Assembly (NCBI GenBank): GCA_965146665.1
Contig: CBCTHE010000011.1
Coordinates: 62,001 to 126,000 of the forward strand
Direction of reading: 5' to 3'
DNA: 64,000 nucleotides
From: Ructibacterium sp965146665
GTDB lineage: Bacteria > Bacillota > Clostridia > Monoglobales > Monoglobaceae
Positions 52,601 through 59,480 of the stretch are shown one piece after another (position 1 is the stretch's first letter; the number at the start of each line of letters is the position of its first letter). Both the position numbers and the translations under genes were made by a program. Under the pieces are notes generated by a model that was given only the letters and a program-made list of their open reading frames with translations, ran no database searches and was not told the origin of the DNA.

Positions 52601-55600
52601 TCCTTGCTGGAACAAATCCCAGGCGTTTATTCGATTCATTCCATGCTGGATTTGCGGCTGAAAATCTCAGACATCTACCATACCTTCTCTGAACTGAAGG
52701 AACGCGAAGCAGCGCCGGAACTGTCGGCGCGTACGCTTCCTTCAGTCGATGACCGGTATCTGCCGTTTACCAGTGATTTGAAAGGCAGGTATATCTTTGA
52801 CATAGAGAGTGCGGACGGCAAACAGTTTGGAGTCTCCCTGGCGTCAATTCTGAACATTTATGGCTGTCTGCCGGCTTTGGCGGTTCGCGGCGGGGATTCC
52901 TATGATTTGTTCTCGGACGGGCAAACCGTCTACAGTCTGATGAAAGGAAACGCGGCGGATATGGATACCTCGGCATTAGATTCGATGTTCAGCTTTTATG
53001 AAAAGTTTAAGAGCGCAATGGAAAGCGATTCCACCGGGCTGGTTAAGACCGGAAAGGTTCATGATGACGCGGTTAAAGAGGTAATTCTGAAAAACCTGAA
53101 GCGGAGATTCCCGGTTCTGCTGGTCAGGAACGGCAGCGCCGCTGTGATCACCGGTTATACTCAGAAAAACGGGTCGGAGACCTTTGATCTATATACATAC
53201 GGTCAGGGTGCGCAGAAAGGGATTTCCTTGACAAATGACAACTGCTGGGTGCTGGATACCTTCGCGTATCTGCTGGAAATCTCCAAGGAATTCAATGTTT
53301 CGGATAGGATAGACACTGGAGAGAGCTTTTATGAGAATATCCGTTTTACTTATCCGGATGGATATGACAGCAGTAAAATTAAAGCATTCAAATACGATAA
53401 AAGCAACAGCAGCCTGACGGTACAGGAGATTACGTTTGATACGGATAACGACATTGCAAAAATCGGATCCCCGGCAGACGGCAGCTGCATCCTTGCCGGG
53501 CTGAAGACAGAGTATGACGGGATCCTGCCAAACCTCTATGGGGCAAACAAACTGTATCAGGTGATTCAGTATGAGGATCTGCAGGAAACAATAGCAGATC
53601 CCTGGTATTACCTGTATTTGTTCCAGGCGACAAACCGGGGAATCATCAATGGTGACATCGATGAAAATGGGGTGGTGAATTTCAATCCCCAGGGAGATGT
53701 GACCAGAGCGCAATTCCTGAAAATGGTGATAGAGGCGGCCGGGATTGCCACAGGCGGAGTCAAAGACAGCCCGGATGTACATTGGGCAAAGAACTATCTG
53801 GATTATGCCCTGGACAACGGATTGATAAATCAAACCCAATATCAGGATCCGGATGCGAATCTGCCCAGATGCGAGGCGGCGTATATTCTCTCAGTGATGT
53901 TTATCGGCAACGCGGCAGAGCTGCAGGTCCCGTCCCTGATTTATAAATACCATACGGAAATATTCACACCGAAAAATGTGGCATGGCTGGAAGGGAGCGC
54001 CTTTGTGGATCAGGGTGAGAGCAACTTCTACAACGCGGACGAGGTCTATCAAATGTATATGAACGGCGTAATGGAGGGCGATGAAAACCACTATTTTCAT
54101 CCCATTGCGAACATCACCCGCGCGGAGGTCTGCAAGGCGGTCATGAAGTGTATGTTTGACCTCAGTGCAGATATTAAGGCGGCGGAGGTAGTTTTCGAGG
54201 GATATACCAGTTTTGCGGAATTTGACCATGAATATACAAAACCGACCAGCGGCTGGAAGGATTATCATTTTAACGCGGAACGCAGCGGTTATTATTTTGT
54301 GGGTGTCAAGGGCGGAGACATGACTGCTCATGTGGATGAATGCTCCGGCGGCGGCACAGGCGGCGGCCTGCGGTACAGCCGTCTCACGGACGATTTTACC
54401 GAGACCTACCAGAGCTTCGGAGAGGGCGTGCCGGACTATATCACAAATAACATGGTGAAGAACGGCTATAGCTATAAGCGGTTTTATCTGGAAAAGGGAA
54501 CCAGCTTCCGGGTATCAGGCCTGCAAGGGAACCACACCGCTTTCCAGGTGCTTGCGCCCAAAGACGGAGACATTGCCTTCCGTCCCACAGGCGGCGGGAA
54601 AATGATTATTTCCAATAGTCCTGAAGCAATTAAACCTGAACGGCTGGCCGACATCGGTTCTGATTCAAAAATCCTTACACAGATTAAAAATTTACAGCCG
54701 GGTAAATATACGTATTTGGGCTGGCATACCCAGTATACTTCGGATAAGATCCGTGTGGATGTGAAATTTCAGGCCAATCAGCAGAGTAAAATCCGATTGA
54801 CTGCCATTGGAATCCAGACCCCCAACCAATCCCAGGGGGAGGATTGGACACAGCCTGACGGAGAGGTGGCACACAGTCTGGATTGGACCTGTACCCAGGC
54901 TTATGCCAACTATAAAAAGTGCTATATTGGCGGACAGCTTGATAAATGGTATGAGGAGAATTATAATACTCTGGATGTGTATTGGGATATTGCACCAGGC
55001 TCTGGGTGCTGGCTCAGCGAGCTGTTTAGCAGTGCGTTAGGAGAGTATCCGTATCTAGTTCCAAGTGAAGGTTCGCCAATTTTTATTATTGCAGATTTTG
55101 AGGTGATAGAGGGCAGTGTGGACTTTAATGAGATGGCTTATAGAGACATAAAAAATATCTCAGAGGATATCTGTGAGACAAAAACAGCTCCCTATGAAAA
55201 TGAAAACAATATGCATTCAGGAATTGCGAATACTCTGCCGGAAGTGAAAACAACCCTTGAATATACAATTACAGAGGGCGTGGCAAACGGATACCTTCCA
55301 ATACGTCTGTTCAATTCCTATAATCCTATGGGTTATGAGAGTGACCAATGGTTCACACATATCAATCCACAGACGGATCAGGATATTAGCGCACTGCCAG
55401 GACGTCCGGGGCATAGAGTAAGAGATCTGAGTGCAGAGTCTGATGTTTTGCGTTTTGTATATCCGGACGAACATAAAAAAGGATTGTACGGTGCAAATGT
55501 TCCTGAAACGCAAAGGAAGGGAGCATGGTATTTTGATGTCTATCACAGCTGGCAGGATAAACCGGCTGTACAGCGTGGAGCTCTGGATGACAGTATGGGC

Positions 55601-56116
55601 AAAGAGGACTATCTTGATAAAGAAAATCTGCCGGAGGCTTTTGATACATCCTATTTTAAGCCAAACAGCTTGTTGGAGGAGCTTAGTGAATCAAAACGTG
55701 CCAATTCAGTTACACAGGTTGGGGACGAAGTGTGGAGTGAACCGACGAGCTTCCTGAGTGCGGCGGGCGGCGGAAATTACAGTGTCATGACGACATACAG
55801 CATTAAGCTCAGAAATGATACGGATGTTCCCAAAGTATTTGAATATCATAATTTGAGTTGGCAAAATATGGTGATGATGATTGCCAATGAACAGGAGAGC
55901 AATCCAGATAAGCGTTACACGGTCAAAGCCACCGGAAATTTTTATGACACCTATATAAAGCATCAGAAAGACAATGAATGGATGAATCTGTTGGACCGGG
56001 TGGAATTGAGTATAGACATTCCGGCGCATCAGACAGTCAGCTATACATTGACCGTTGTATTGGTTACGGCGGAGCCAATTCCAATCCGGAATTATGCAAA
56101 AATCAGAAATCAATAA
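46694..56116 (+). CDS. Giant multidomain surface protein: subtilase, RCC1-like propeller, Ig-like, vWA-like and SLH regions
   Basis: 3140 residues, signal peptide 1-~31. A propeptide-like region leads to an S8 subtilase (~200-450) with Asp210 (GLIDSAVDASHPDL), His248 (DIHGTNIAG) and Ser395 (RGTSVAAG), so the triad is complete. RCC1-like blades follow (~490-810: ALDADGRVWAWGEDMWGQAG, NNGTVWCFGNN). Next are two related beta-sandwich plus Ig-like pairs (~836-1475), a DNRLRE/CBM96-like domain (~1480-1670), a third Ig-like domain, a vWA-like domain (~1830-2000) and a papain-fold-like domain without clear catalysis (~2016-2209). Three SLH repeats (~2296-2490) anchor it to the wall, and the last 640 residues are unassigned. 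SLH in mid-chain is unusual. The companion gene is 11 bp downstream. Confidence 0.85.
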   Translation: MKSKRLISLCTAVIMAFGMMPSFLPAGAAAGDPLQDEANAAGHLSAAAEDLETYTNRFIVKFASQPVDQPTIENAFSVAKAKKALAVSNAVEKLQAEQKSQEAEELQSVFSVIQDMSSEPIKNETIDQYQLITLREPIAPETFAVAVQEQTAGVIEYIQPDYLLTLSAEADPTEPEFSSAPVIDTALEPEETADTVESTDESIVRVGLIDSAVDASHPDLAGHVTGGYDFCQDQAEIVLNETQASDIHGTNIAGIIVQNAPEAQVVPLKVFENGRAYTSDIIRAIQYAKENHIQLINCSWGSSDNNQALLDTMSECADMLFICAAGNAHRDLERNPVYPASFQLDNIISVAAADENQNLSYFSNYGDSSVDIAVQGSGIESAWNCGTRNAMRGTSVAAGVITGAAAEYGKTNDLSLAKDAVLNSADMLSCLEPYISSGRYLNTDKLTLGLPGEQLDVPVILDEQHQITAVEDSEGWELFSQLETRKVAIGTSSVMFLKSDNSLYLLGQGKLTLISKSYISAVDISVQPREDQSGTTGDMYLVAFANGTVDCYSTNGDLSIQEWHVLNGEEYLSNITAVSAGFDHFLALDADGRVWAWGEDMWGQAGGTHPTYIPPAYPGDPDVYTGFASHGPAQVKQASNRTAIIAGNKNSYSIDSEGILSHWGCDGTPLYYERDISPFNITDKPVAAVGWGTKADLNMPLLTVIAFYSDGTSDIADNANFQNVIKADQNIYLKADGTVWVWSETNNEIVEQKIEGLPSCANVFARNGSYVAVANNGTVWCFGNNAGDKFNVGTSGNITTPRLVGMDGNVNPEPVMMDDQQFNNSYQPCYHASQAALETMGWKEVYNADNGEFTAESGQLILKKTSPQNWGDGALTYGIEKTFSYRENNWHGDERASVWTNNFKGQYEIRTRTSFRQPNSQIYYDVMGKDNSGQECVVARYRVDPGASANFSVYNNGLNKSGVREYPLWTNPQENRLIRTMLRSADSTFQTFKDWGATPVATTLSGANPADTFNMTDWNRRAPGAYVTGIRISVQAQAPQNAELAKIDSVQLIEHLSDTDDNVEGALESLRYFFANTGTLSPAYTTEDLPELPTTLNGTQITYTSSHPGVLSPEGKLLVHPPIYTDVTLTAKVTNPINGYTKYLDYVITVADWPQNYSGEGYSSAVTGKASGMETEGTKAFTQYPQWRFSYPGIKNGTNGQLHAGQVLVKNNRLILKKISDRQTPSYQPCVVGIRPLDLKGGNTVYEQIAIGFNARAYDTGSMYFAPVTAEGQEICQVWLDASVRKVNIAYGALESGSIVRKTQTYNINPTVDQEYLIFADKEHKLTILAGGQELITPEQKYFLPGAENTVGLSKLKTWITNITYGNKEMGNLGQLRTSDRIAIGDTDLQQVWNDIEGLREAMPETTQTDLDLPTAGPSGSCIIWTSSAPQYIAVDGTLNRPAWYQADQKVTLTANVTKGAASQTVDFTVLVPHQAPDAPQYVYTTDDTMIYGGVSGLVGTERYGWNPTAAINTTISNQKLTGRFAMLKFDFSGHDASDMTYAQLELTQLSGSRNSKYKVAVMKNDTFNKTWQQNSVTYPDVPAQLSDLDEIGEITLSRTNTGTENRTTIFLPVTELVQAVKEKPAEDQVVTLAIYSTDNNTAPMEIAMSEWAGIHAPGSCRPRIYLTRESDSSGEYDADVPVRTLGREFEQTYSLVSDCIKPEITKVSERIIDDENGIYEFSINDGQYTADPSANPFFFWSSMEGTFTALSPDYRSVRFRIDPESRGRQVKVIVGMGDGLGYVDRKAITVGLESSNTLSPNLLVQPLTLELANNQVEQAMTDALPENAVVGQTELSIGLDFSLDMLPFDPGSDLRWLETVESLIESAPADTTVRIADAQNSTYYKTGNAAIEAVQSLGQQRYSEQASASALLEAWSALLRGSNGRNKLAVLFVNQSIEASALARTVSNMREQGTAVVVLALGTEDAGNSLLEQIPGVYSIHSMLDLRLKISDIYHTFSELKEREAAPELSARTLPSVDDRYLPFTSDLKGRYIFDIESADGKQFGVSLASILNIYGCLPALAVRGGDSYDLFSDGQTVYSLMKGNAADMDTSALDSMFSFYEKFKSAMESDSTGLVKTGKVHDDAVKEVILKNLKRRFPVLLVRNGSAAVITGYTQKNGSETFDLYTYGQGAQKGISLTNDNCWVLDTFAYLLEISKEFNVSDRIDTGESFYENIRFTYPDGYDSSKIKAFKYDKSNSSLTVQEITFDTDNDIAKIGSPADGSCILAGLKTEYDGILPNLYGANKLYQVIQYEDLQETIADPWYYLYLFQATNRGIINGDIDENGVVNFNPQGDVTRAQFLKMVIEAAGIATGGVKDSPDVHWAKNYLDYALDNGLINQTQYQDPDANLPRCEAAYILSVMFIGNAAELQVPSLIYKYHTEIFTPKNVAWLEGSAFVDQGESNFYNADEVYQMYMNGVMEGDENHYFHPIANITRAEVCKAVMKCMFDLSADIKAAEVVFEGYTSFAEFDHEYTKPTSGWKDYHFNAERSGYYFVGVKGGDMTAHVDECSGGGTGGGLRYSRLTDDFTETYQSFGEGVPDYITNNMVKNGYSYKRFYLEKGTSFRVSGLQGNHTAFQVLAPKDGDIAFRPTGGGKMIISNSPEAIKPERLADIGSDSKILTQIKNLQPGKYTYLGWHTQYTSDKIRVDVKFQANQQSKIRLTAIGIQTPNQSQGEDWTQPDGEVAHSLDWTCTQAYANYKKCYIGGQLDKWYEENYNTLDVYWDIAPGSGCWLSELFSSALGEYPYLVPSEGSPIFIIADFEVIEGSVDFNEMAYRDIKNISEDICETKTAPYENENNMHSGIANTLPEVKTTLEYTITEGVANGYLPIRLFNSYNPMGYESDQWFTHINPQTDQDISALPGRPGHRVRDLSAESDVLRFVYPDEHKKGLYGANVPETQRKGAWYFDVYHSWQDKPAVQRGALDDSMGKEDYLDKENLPEAFDTSYFKPNSLLEELSESKRANSVTQVGDEVWSEPTSFLSAAGGGNYSVMTTYSIKLRNDTDVPKVFEYHNLSWQNMVMMIANEQESNPDKRYTVKATGNFYDTYIKHQKDNEWMNLLDRVELSIDIPAHQTVSYTLTVVLVTAEPIPIRNYAKIRNQ

Positions 56117-56127
56117 GGAGATGAAGC

Positions 56128-57516
56128 ATGATGAAGCGAATTTTAATTAGCCTATTGGTATTATTAGTGACAAGCTCATTTAATACAGCTGCATATGGAT
56201 TAGAATTTGATCCCATATCTGAAACGGATGTGAATAACCGGGTTCTTTTTACAGGCCAGGGATATTTCAAGCTTGAAGACATCCCAAGGGAAAAAGGTGC
56301 ACCGTATACATATGCTAGCTATAGTAAAGATGGAGTTTATTGGACAGGGATTGGAGACAGAGATTCGCACAGCTCGTTATTTGCACAATTTCTAAACTAT
56401 GATAACACCTACAACGGAAAAGTTATGGAGGAAGACGACCGCTTTATTTTCCTCAGAACCACAAAGGCGGAGCATGGCCTGAATAACCTGCAGCAAAAGG
56501 GTAAAATCATTATTACTGACAAATCGTTTCATGTTTTGAAAACCTTGGACAGCGATTACTTTGTCAGCGATCTTTCCTGTATAGACGGTGTGTATTACGC
56601 CAATCGGTATACGGAGTATAATGATATCAATATCTATTATGGCGATTATATGACCAAACAGGAATCATATCGTTCTACAGATTTAGAAAACTGGACATTA
56701 TATCGGGCGGACGGTGGGATTCCTTTTGTAAGTGCGGCAGGAAAGACAGTACTGGTACAGCATGGAAAGATTTTACGGGCAAACTATACAAGACAGGCCG
56801 GAACGACCTGGCTTATCCAAAACGGGAATCCGGTTCAAAAGATAGCAGAAGAACCTATGACAATATTCGATGTGATTCCTGTACGTGGATATTTGATAGG
56901 GAATCCAACCCAGGAAAGTCAATTGGGGAAAATAGGCATATCCAAAGATGGCGTATACTACAAAATGCTGGATTTGCCTCTGGAAAATGAGATCATGACA
57001 AAGGTGCATGAGCTGACTGGGGAGCGGGTTGATATAGAGACCCGAGTATATGATTTGAAAGGAGGAGCGGTCCAAGTTAATCACTATGTATGTGCAATGG
57101 AAGATTTATTTGCAGAGGCGCCGGAAGGCGGCATTTATGTCCAAGTGAACGATGAGGTTCTGGGCTTCTCCACACCACCGGTGACAGAGAACGACCGGAC
57201 GCTGGTACCCATGCGGTTCCTGTTTGAAAAGCTTGGCGCGGAAGTGAACTGGGATGAGACAACGAACACGGCCATCGCAACCATGCCCGCAGATGTGACC
57301 GAACAGATTCAGACCTTCGGCATGGCAAAGGGAAAGAGTGTTTCGTTCTCCATAGACAACATCACCGCCACAGTGAATGGTGAAACAGCGGCCATGGATG
57401 TGCCCGCACGGCTGGTGAACGACAAGACGCTGGTTCCTCTCCGGTTCCTGTCTGAGAATCTGGGTTATACTGTCACTTGGGATGAGGCAAACAATACAGC
57501 GATTATAACAAAGTAA
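56128..57516 (+). CDS. Secreted protein with two copper-amine-oxidase-type stalk repeats
   Basis: 462 residues behind AAGGAGATGAAGC. Signal peptide 1-~25. Residues ~30-325 have propeller-like short motifs (YSKDGVYWTGIG, ISKDGVYYKMLDLP) but no family I can name. Residues ~330-462 carry the stalk pattern twice: DRTLVPMRFLFEKLGAEVNW and DKTLVPLRFLSENLGYTVTW, each followed by DE..NTAI. It is co-transcribed with the giant protein and is probably displayed at the cell surface with it. Confidence 0.85.
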   Translation: MMKRILISLLVLLVTSSFNTAAYGLEFDPISETDVNNRVLFTGQGYFKLEDIPREKGAPYTYASYSKDGVYWTGIGDRDSHSSLFAQFLNYDNTYNGKVMEEDDRFIFLRTTKAEHGLNNLQQKGKIIITDKSFHVLKTLDSDYFVSDLSCIDGVYYANRYTEYNDINIYYGDYMTKQESYRSTDLENWTLYRADGGIPFVSAAGKTVLVQHGKILRANYTRQAGTTWLIQNGNPVQKIAEEPMTIFDVIPVRGYLIGNPTQESQLGKIGISKDGVYYKMLDLPLENEIMTKVHELTGERVDIETRVYDLKGGAVQVNHYVCAMEDLFAEAPEGGIYVQVNDEVLGFSTPPVTENDRTLVPMRFLFEKLGAEVNWDETTNTAIATMPADVTEQIQTFGMAKGKSVSFSIDNITATVNGETAAMDVPARLVNDKTLVPLRFLSENLGYTVTWDEANNTAIITK

Positions 57517-57527
57517 AGACTGACAAG

Positions 57528-57563
57528 CAGGACCGGCTATAGAGCTGGTCCTGTTTAGTTTTT
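57528..57563 (+). terminator. Intrinsic terminator of the giant operon
   Basis: CAGGACCGGC, loop TATAGA, GCTGGTCCTG, then TTTAGTTTTT. Confidence 0.88.
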
Positions 57564-57574
57564 GGAGTGACACT

Positions 57575-57602
57575 TTGCAAACGGCAAAAAATATGCTATA
57601 CT
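57575..57602 (+). promoter_or_regulatory. Promoter of the methyltransferase remnant
   Basis: TTGCAA (57575-57580), 16 bp, TATACT (57597-57602). Confidence 0.55.
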
Positions 57603-57650
57603 GGTTAAAAATGGCCAGTATGACGGCGGTACTTTTTGGAGGGATTTGTG

Positions 57651-57994
57651 ATGGCAAAGCAGAGTTGGATCGAGATTGAGGCGAACGCGGCGGCTTTCGT
57701 CCGGACTTGGAGGGCTGCAAGGGAGATGAACGGCAGGAAGCGCAGACCTTCGAGAAAGATTTTATGCATGTATTTGGCGTTGACTGGCATGAGGGGCTTC
57801 ATGAATATCAGGTACGGGATGCGCAGGGGAAAATCGGTTATATAGACTATCTCCTGCCGGACAAAATCCTGATTGAAATGAAAAGAGAGGAGAAAGCCTG
57901 GTACGCGCCTATAACCAGGGGTATGATTACTGCAAGTGTCTATCGCCGGACGAATGAGCTGCTACGGTATCAGGAACTGACTGCCCCAAAATAG
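57651..57994 (+). pseudogene. MmeI-like DNA methyltransferase N-terminus, two frameshifts
   Basis: ATG 57651 behind GGAGGGATTTG reads MAKQSWIEIEANAAAFVRTW. The message then continues in a second frame from ~57705 (GCKGDERQEAQTFEKDFMHV, FGVDWHEGLHEYQVRDAQGK, IGYIDYLLPDKILIEMK) and in a third from ~57892 (ESLVRAYNQGYDYCKCLSPD) to a TGA at 57955-57957. Joined, these form the N-terminal nuclease-like part of a class I DNA methyltransferase or type IIL restriction enzyme. The rest of the enzyme, including the methylase domain, is absent. Clearly dead. Confidence 0.82.
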
Positions 57995-57996
57995 CA

Positions 57997-58037
57997 TAAA
58001 AAGGAACCCCCTTCTCTCATACAGGAGGTTCCTTTTT
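57997..58037. terminator. Terminator hairpin
   Basis: AAAAAGGAACC/GGTTCCTTTTT with a 19-nt loop region, probably left over from the lost methyltransferase locus. Confidence 0.75.
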
Positions 58038-58060
58038 GACTATAACTATCATTCAAACAA

Positions 58061-58225
58061 GGACTTTCAACGCTTAATTTCAAACGACCGCTTTTTGAAA
58101 AGAAAATGACCGCTTTCAAATTCAAAATGACCGCTTTTGGCTTCAGCCTGAAAAGCGGTCATTTTAGAAATCCTCAGAAAAGCGCGAAAAAAGGCGTAAA
58201 CAGGCAAATAAACTGCCGCGTTCAC
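58061..58225 (+). repeat. TGACCGCTTTT repeat, copy C (full)
   Basis: GGACTTTCAACGCTTAATTT, then three direct units of (T/C)GACCGCTTT, then the hairpin TGACCGCTTTTGGCTTCAGC with CTGAAAAGCGGTCA, and a tail ending AAACTGCCGCG. Same orientation as copies A and B. Confidence 0.82.
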
Positions 58226-58232
58226 GCCTAAA

Positions 58233-58270
58233 ACAAAGCAAACCCCTTGAAATCAAGAGGTTTGCTTTGT
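58233..58270 (-). terminator. Terminator of tRNA-Arg
   Basis: ACAAAGCAAACC/GGTTTGCTTTGT, a perfect 12-bp stem with inner CTTGA/TCAAG, then TTTTAGG on the minus strand. Confidence 0.85.
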
Positions 58271-58291
58271 ATCAAAATTGGTGTTTCAATA

Positions 58292-58368
58292 TGGTACGCC
58301 CGATGCGATTCGAACGCACGACCTTCAGAGTCGGAGTCTGACACTCTATCCAGCTGAGCTACGGGCGC
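58292..58368 (-). tRNA. tRNA-Arg (anticodon CCG)
   Basis: 77 nt including encoded CCA. Acceptor GCGCCCG with CGGGCGT, anticodon arm TCAGA-CTCCGAC-TCTGA giving CCG, T-loop GTTCGAATC. Confidence 0.96.
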
Positions 58369-58382
58369 ATACAACAAAAATT

Positions 58383-58411
58383 AGTATAGCATATTTGCCT
58401 ATTTTTTGCAA
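58383..58411 (-). promoter_or_regulatory. Promoter of tRNA-Arg
   Basis: Minus strand TTGCAA (58406-58411), 17 bp, TATACT (58383-58388). Confidence 0.75.
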
Positions 58412-58478
58412 GAGGTTTTTCATAATTTTCTAAAAAATTTTTCTATACAAAAAAATATAAAATTTTTGAAAAAAAGGG

Positions 58479-58507
58479 TTGACAAATGCTTTGAAATGTT
58501 GTAGAAT
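58479..58507 (+). promoter_or_regulatory. Promoter of tRNA-Leu
   Basis: TTGACA (58479-58484), 17 bp, TAGAAT (58502-58507). Confidence 0.82.
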
Positions 58508-58550
58508 AAACAACGTTGACGCGGAAAAAGCCGCCGAAATACAATAAAAT

Positions 58551-58637
58551 GCGGCCATGGCGGAATTGGCAGACGCGCATGGTTCAGGTCCATGTGCTCG
58601 CAAGGGCATGGAGGTTCAAGTCCTCTTGGCCGCACCA
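58551..58637 (+). tRNA. tRNA-Leu (anticodon CAG)
   Basis: 87 nt with encoded CCA and a long variable arm. Acceptor GCGGCCA/TGGCCGC, anticodon arm CATGG-TTCAGGT-CCATG giving CAG, T-loop GTTCAAGTC. Confidence 0.97.
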
Positions 58638-58643
58638 AACAGT

Positions 58644-58687
58644 AAAAATCCGAACCTTGTACCGGTTGGTAATGGGTTCGGATTTTT
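58644..58687 (+). terminator. Terminator of tRNA-Leu
   Basis: AAAAATCCGAACC/GGTTCGGATTTTT. A close relative of this stem occurs at 40155-40195. Confidence 0.88.
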
Positions 58688-58798
58688 GATTTATTTGGAT
58701 TATCCTAATTTTAATTGCAAGAGTAAGAAAGAATAATGTTGCACTTCGAGATAAGGCTTTAATCGATTTTGTCTCTTTTTCAATATTTTTCCGCACAT

Positions 58799-58827
58799 TT
58801 GTAAAAGTAAATGCCTTCTGATAAAAT
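58799..58827 (+). promoter_or_regulatory. Promoter of tnpV
   Basis: TTGTAA (58799-58804), 17 bp, TAAAAT (58822-58827). Confidence 0.6.
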
Positions 58828-58860
58828 GAAGATACAAAATTTAAAGGAGGCATTTACGCT

Positions 58861-59277
58861 ATGAAAGAAAGATTTATTGAAAACGGAATTGAGTATGTAA
58901 GAAACGGAGATTACTACATTCCAAACCTGACTGTTCCCGATGATATGGTTTATAACATCGGGAAATACGGAAGACTACACGCAAAATTTATTAAAGAGAA
59001 CAGACCTTGTTTCTATACTGCAAAGATGCTTGACGGAACTTGGCTTGCTTATCTTGAAGAAATTGACATATCTGCAAAAGAAATGGTTGACAGATTGATT
59101 AAAGAATTGGCTGACAAAAGAGATATCGCAGAGAAACTCAAAGTAAAAGGCCAAATGACTTGGGTTGGTATTATGAACAACATAAGACATTCCGCAGAAG
59201 AATTTGCGTTAAAAAATATTGTATATTCTATGGATGTACGGAGTGAGCTTTATAAGAACTTTTTTATGGAAACATAA
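58861..59277 (+). CDS. tnpV: TnpV family transposon-encoded protein
   Basis: 138 residues behind AAAGGAGGCATTTACGCT. The start MKERFIENGIEYVRNGDYYI, then PNLTVPDDMVYNIGKYGRLH, and the central EMVDRLIKELADK...VKGQMTWVGIMNNIRHSAEE are typical of TnpV, first known from Tn4451-type elements. Its molecular role is not settled. The last ~16 residues (MDVRSELYKNFF) do not look like TnpV and belong to the start of the next, frameshifted gene, so the normal TnpV stop has been lost. Confidence 0.88.
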   Translation: MKERFIENGIEYVRNGDYYIPNLTVPDDMVYNIGKYGRLHAKFIKENRPCFYTAKMLDGTWLAYLEEIDISAKEMVDRLIKELADKRDIAEKLKVKGQMTWVGIMNNIRHSAEEFALKNIVYSMDVRSELYKNFFMET

Positions 59278-59480
59278 ATCCAAATGAGAAAAGATTTACT
59301 CAAGGTTCAAAATATGCAATAGCTTTAAGAAAATTCTGCGATAGTGAACAAAAATTATCTAAACAATTATCCGATGATAATCTAAACTTATTTAATAACT
59401 TAATAAACGCATATGACGAAGTTACTGCTTACACAAGTATAGAGAATTTCAAAATAGGTGTTATCCCAGGTGTTCGTTAA
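59230..59480 (+). pseudogene. DUF6809-like protein broken by a frameshift
   Basis: ATG 59230 reads MDVRSELYKNFF in the TnpV frame. One base less in the T run 59260-59265 than needed shifts the frame, after which YGNINPNEKRFTQGSKYAIA, LRKFCDSEQKLSKQLSDDNL and FKIGVIPGVR continue to TAA 59478-59480. The joined product would be a ~82-residue helical protein of the kind common in clostridial mobile elements. Confidence 0.65.

Noticed and set aside
58420..58853. Minus-strand frames over tRNA-Leu and its terminator
   Set aside because: They read across a tRNA gene and AT-rich flanks, and no ribosome site is present.
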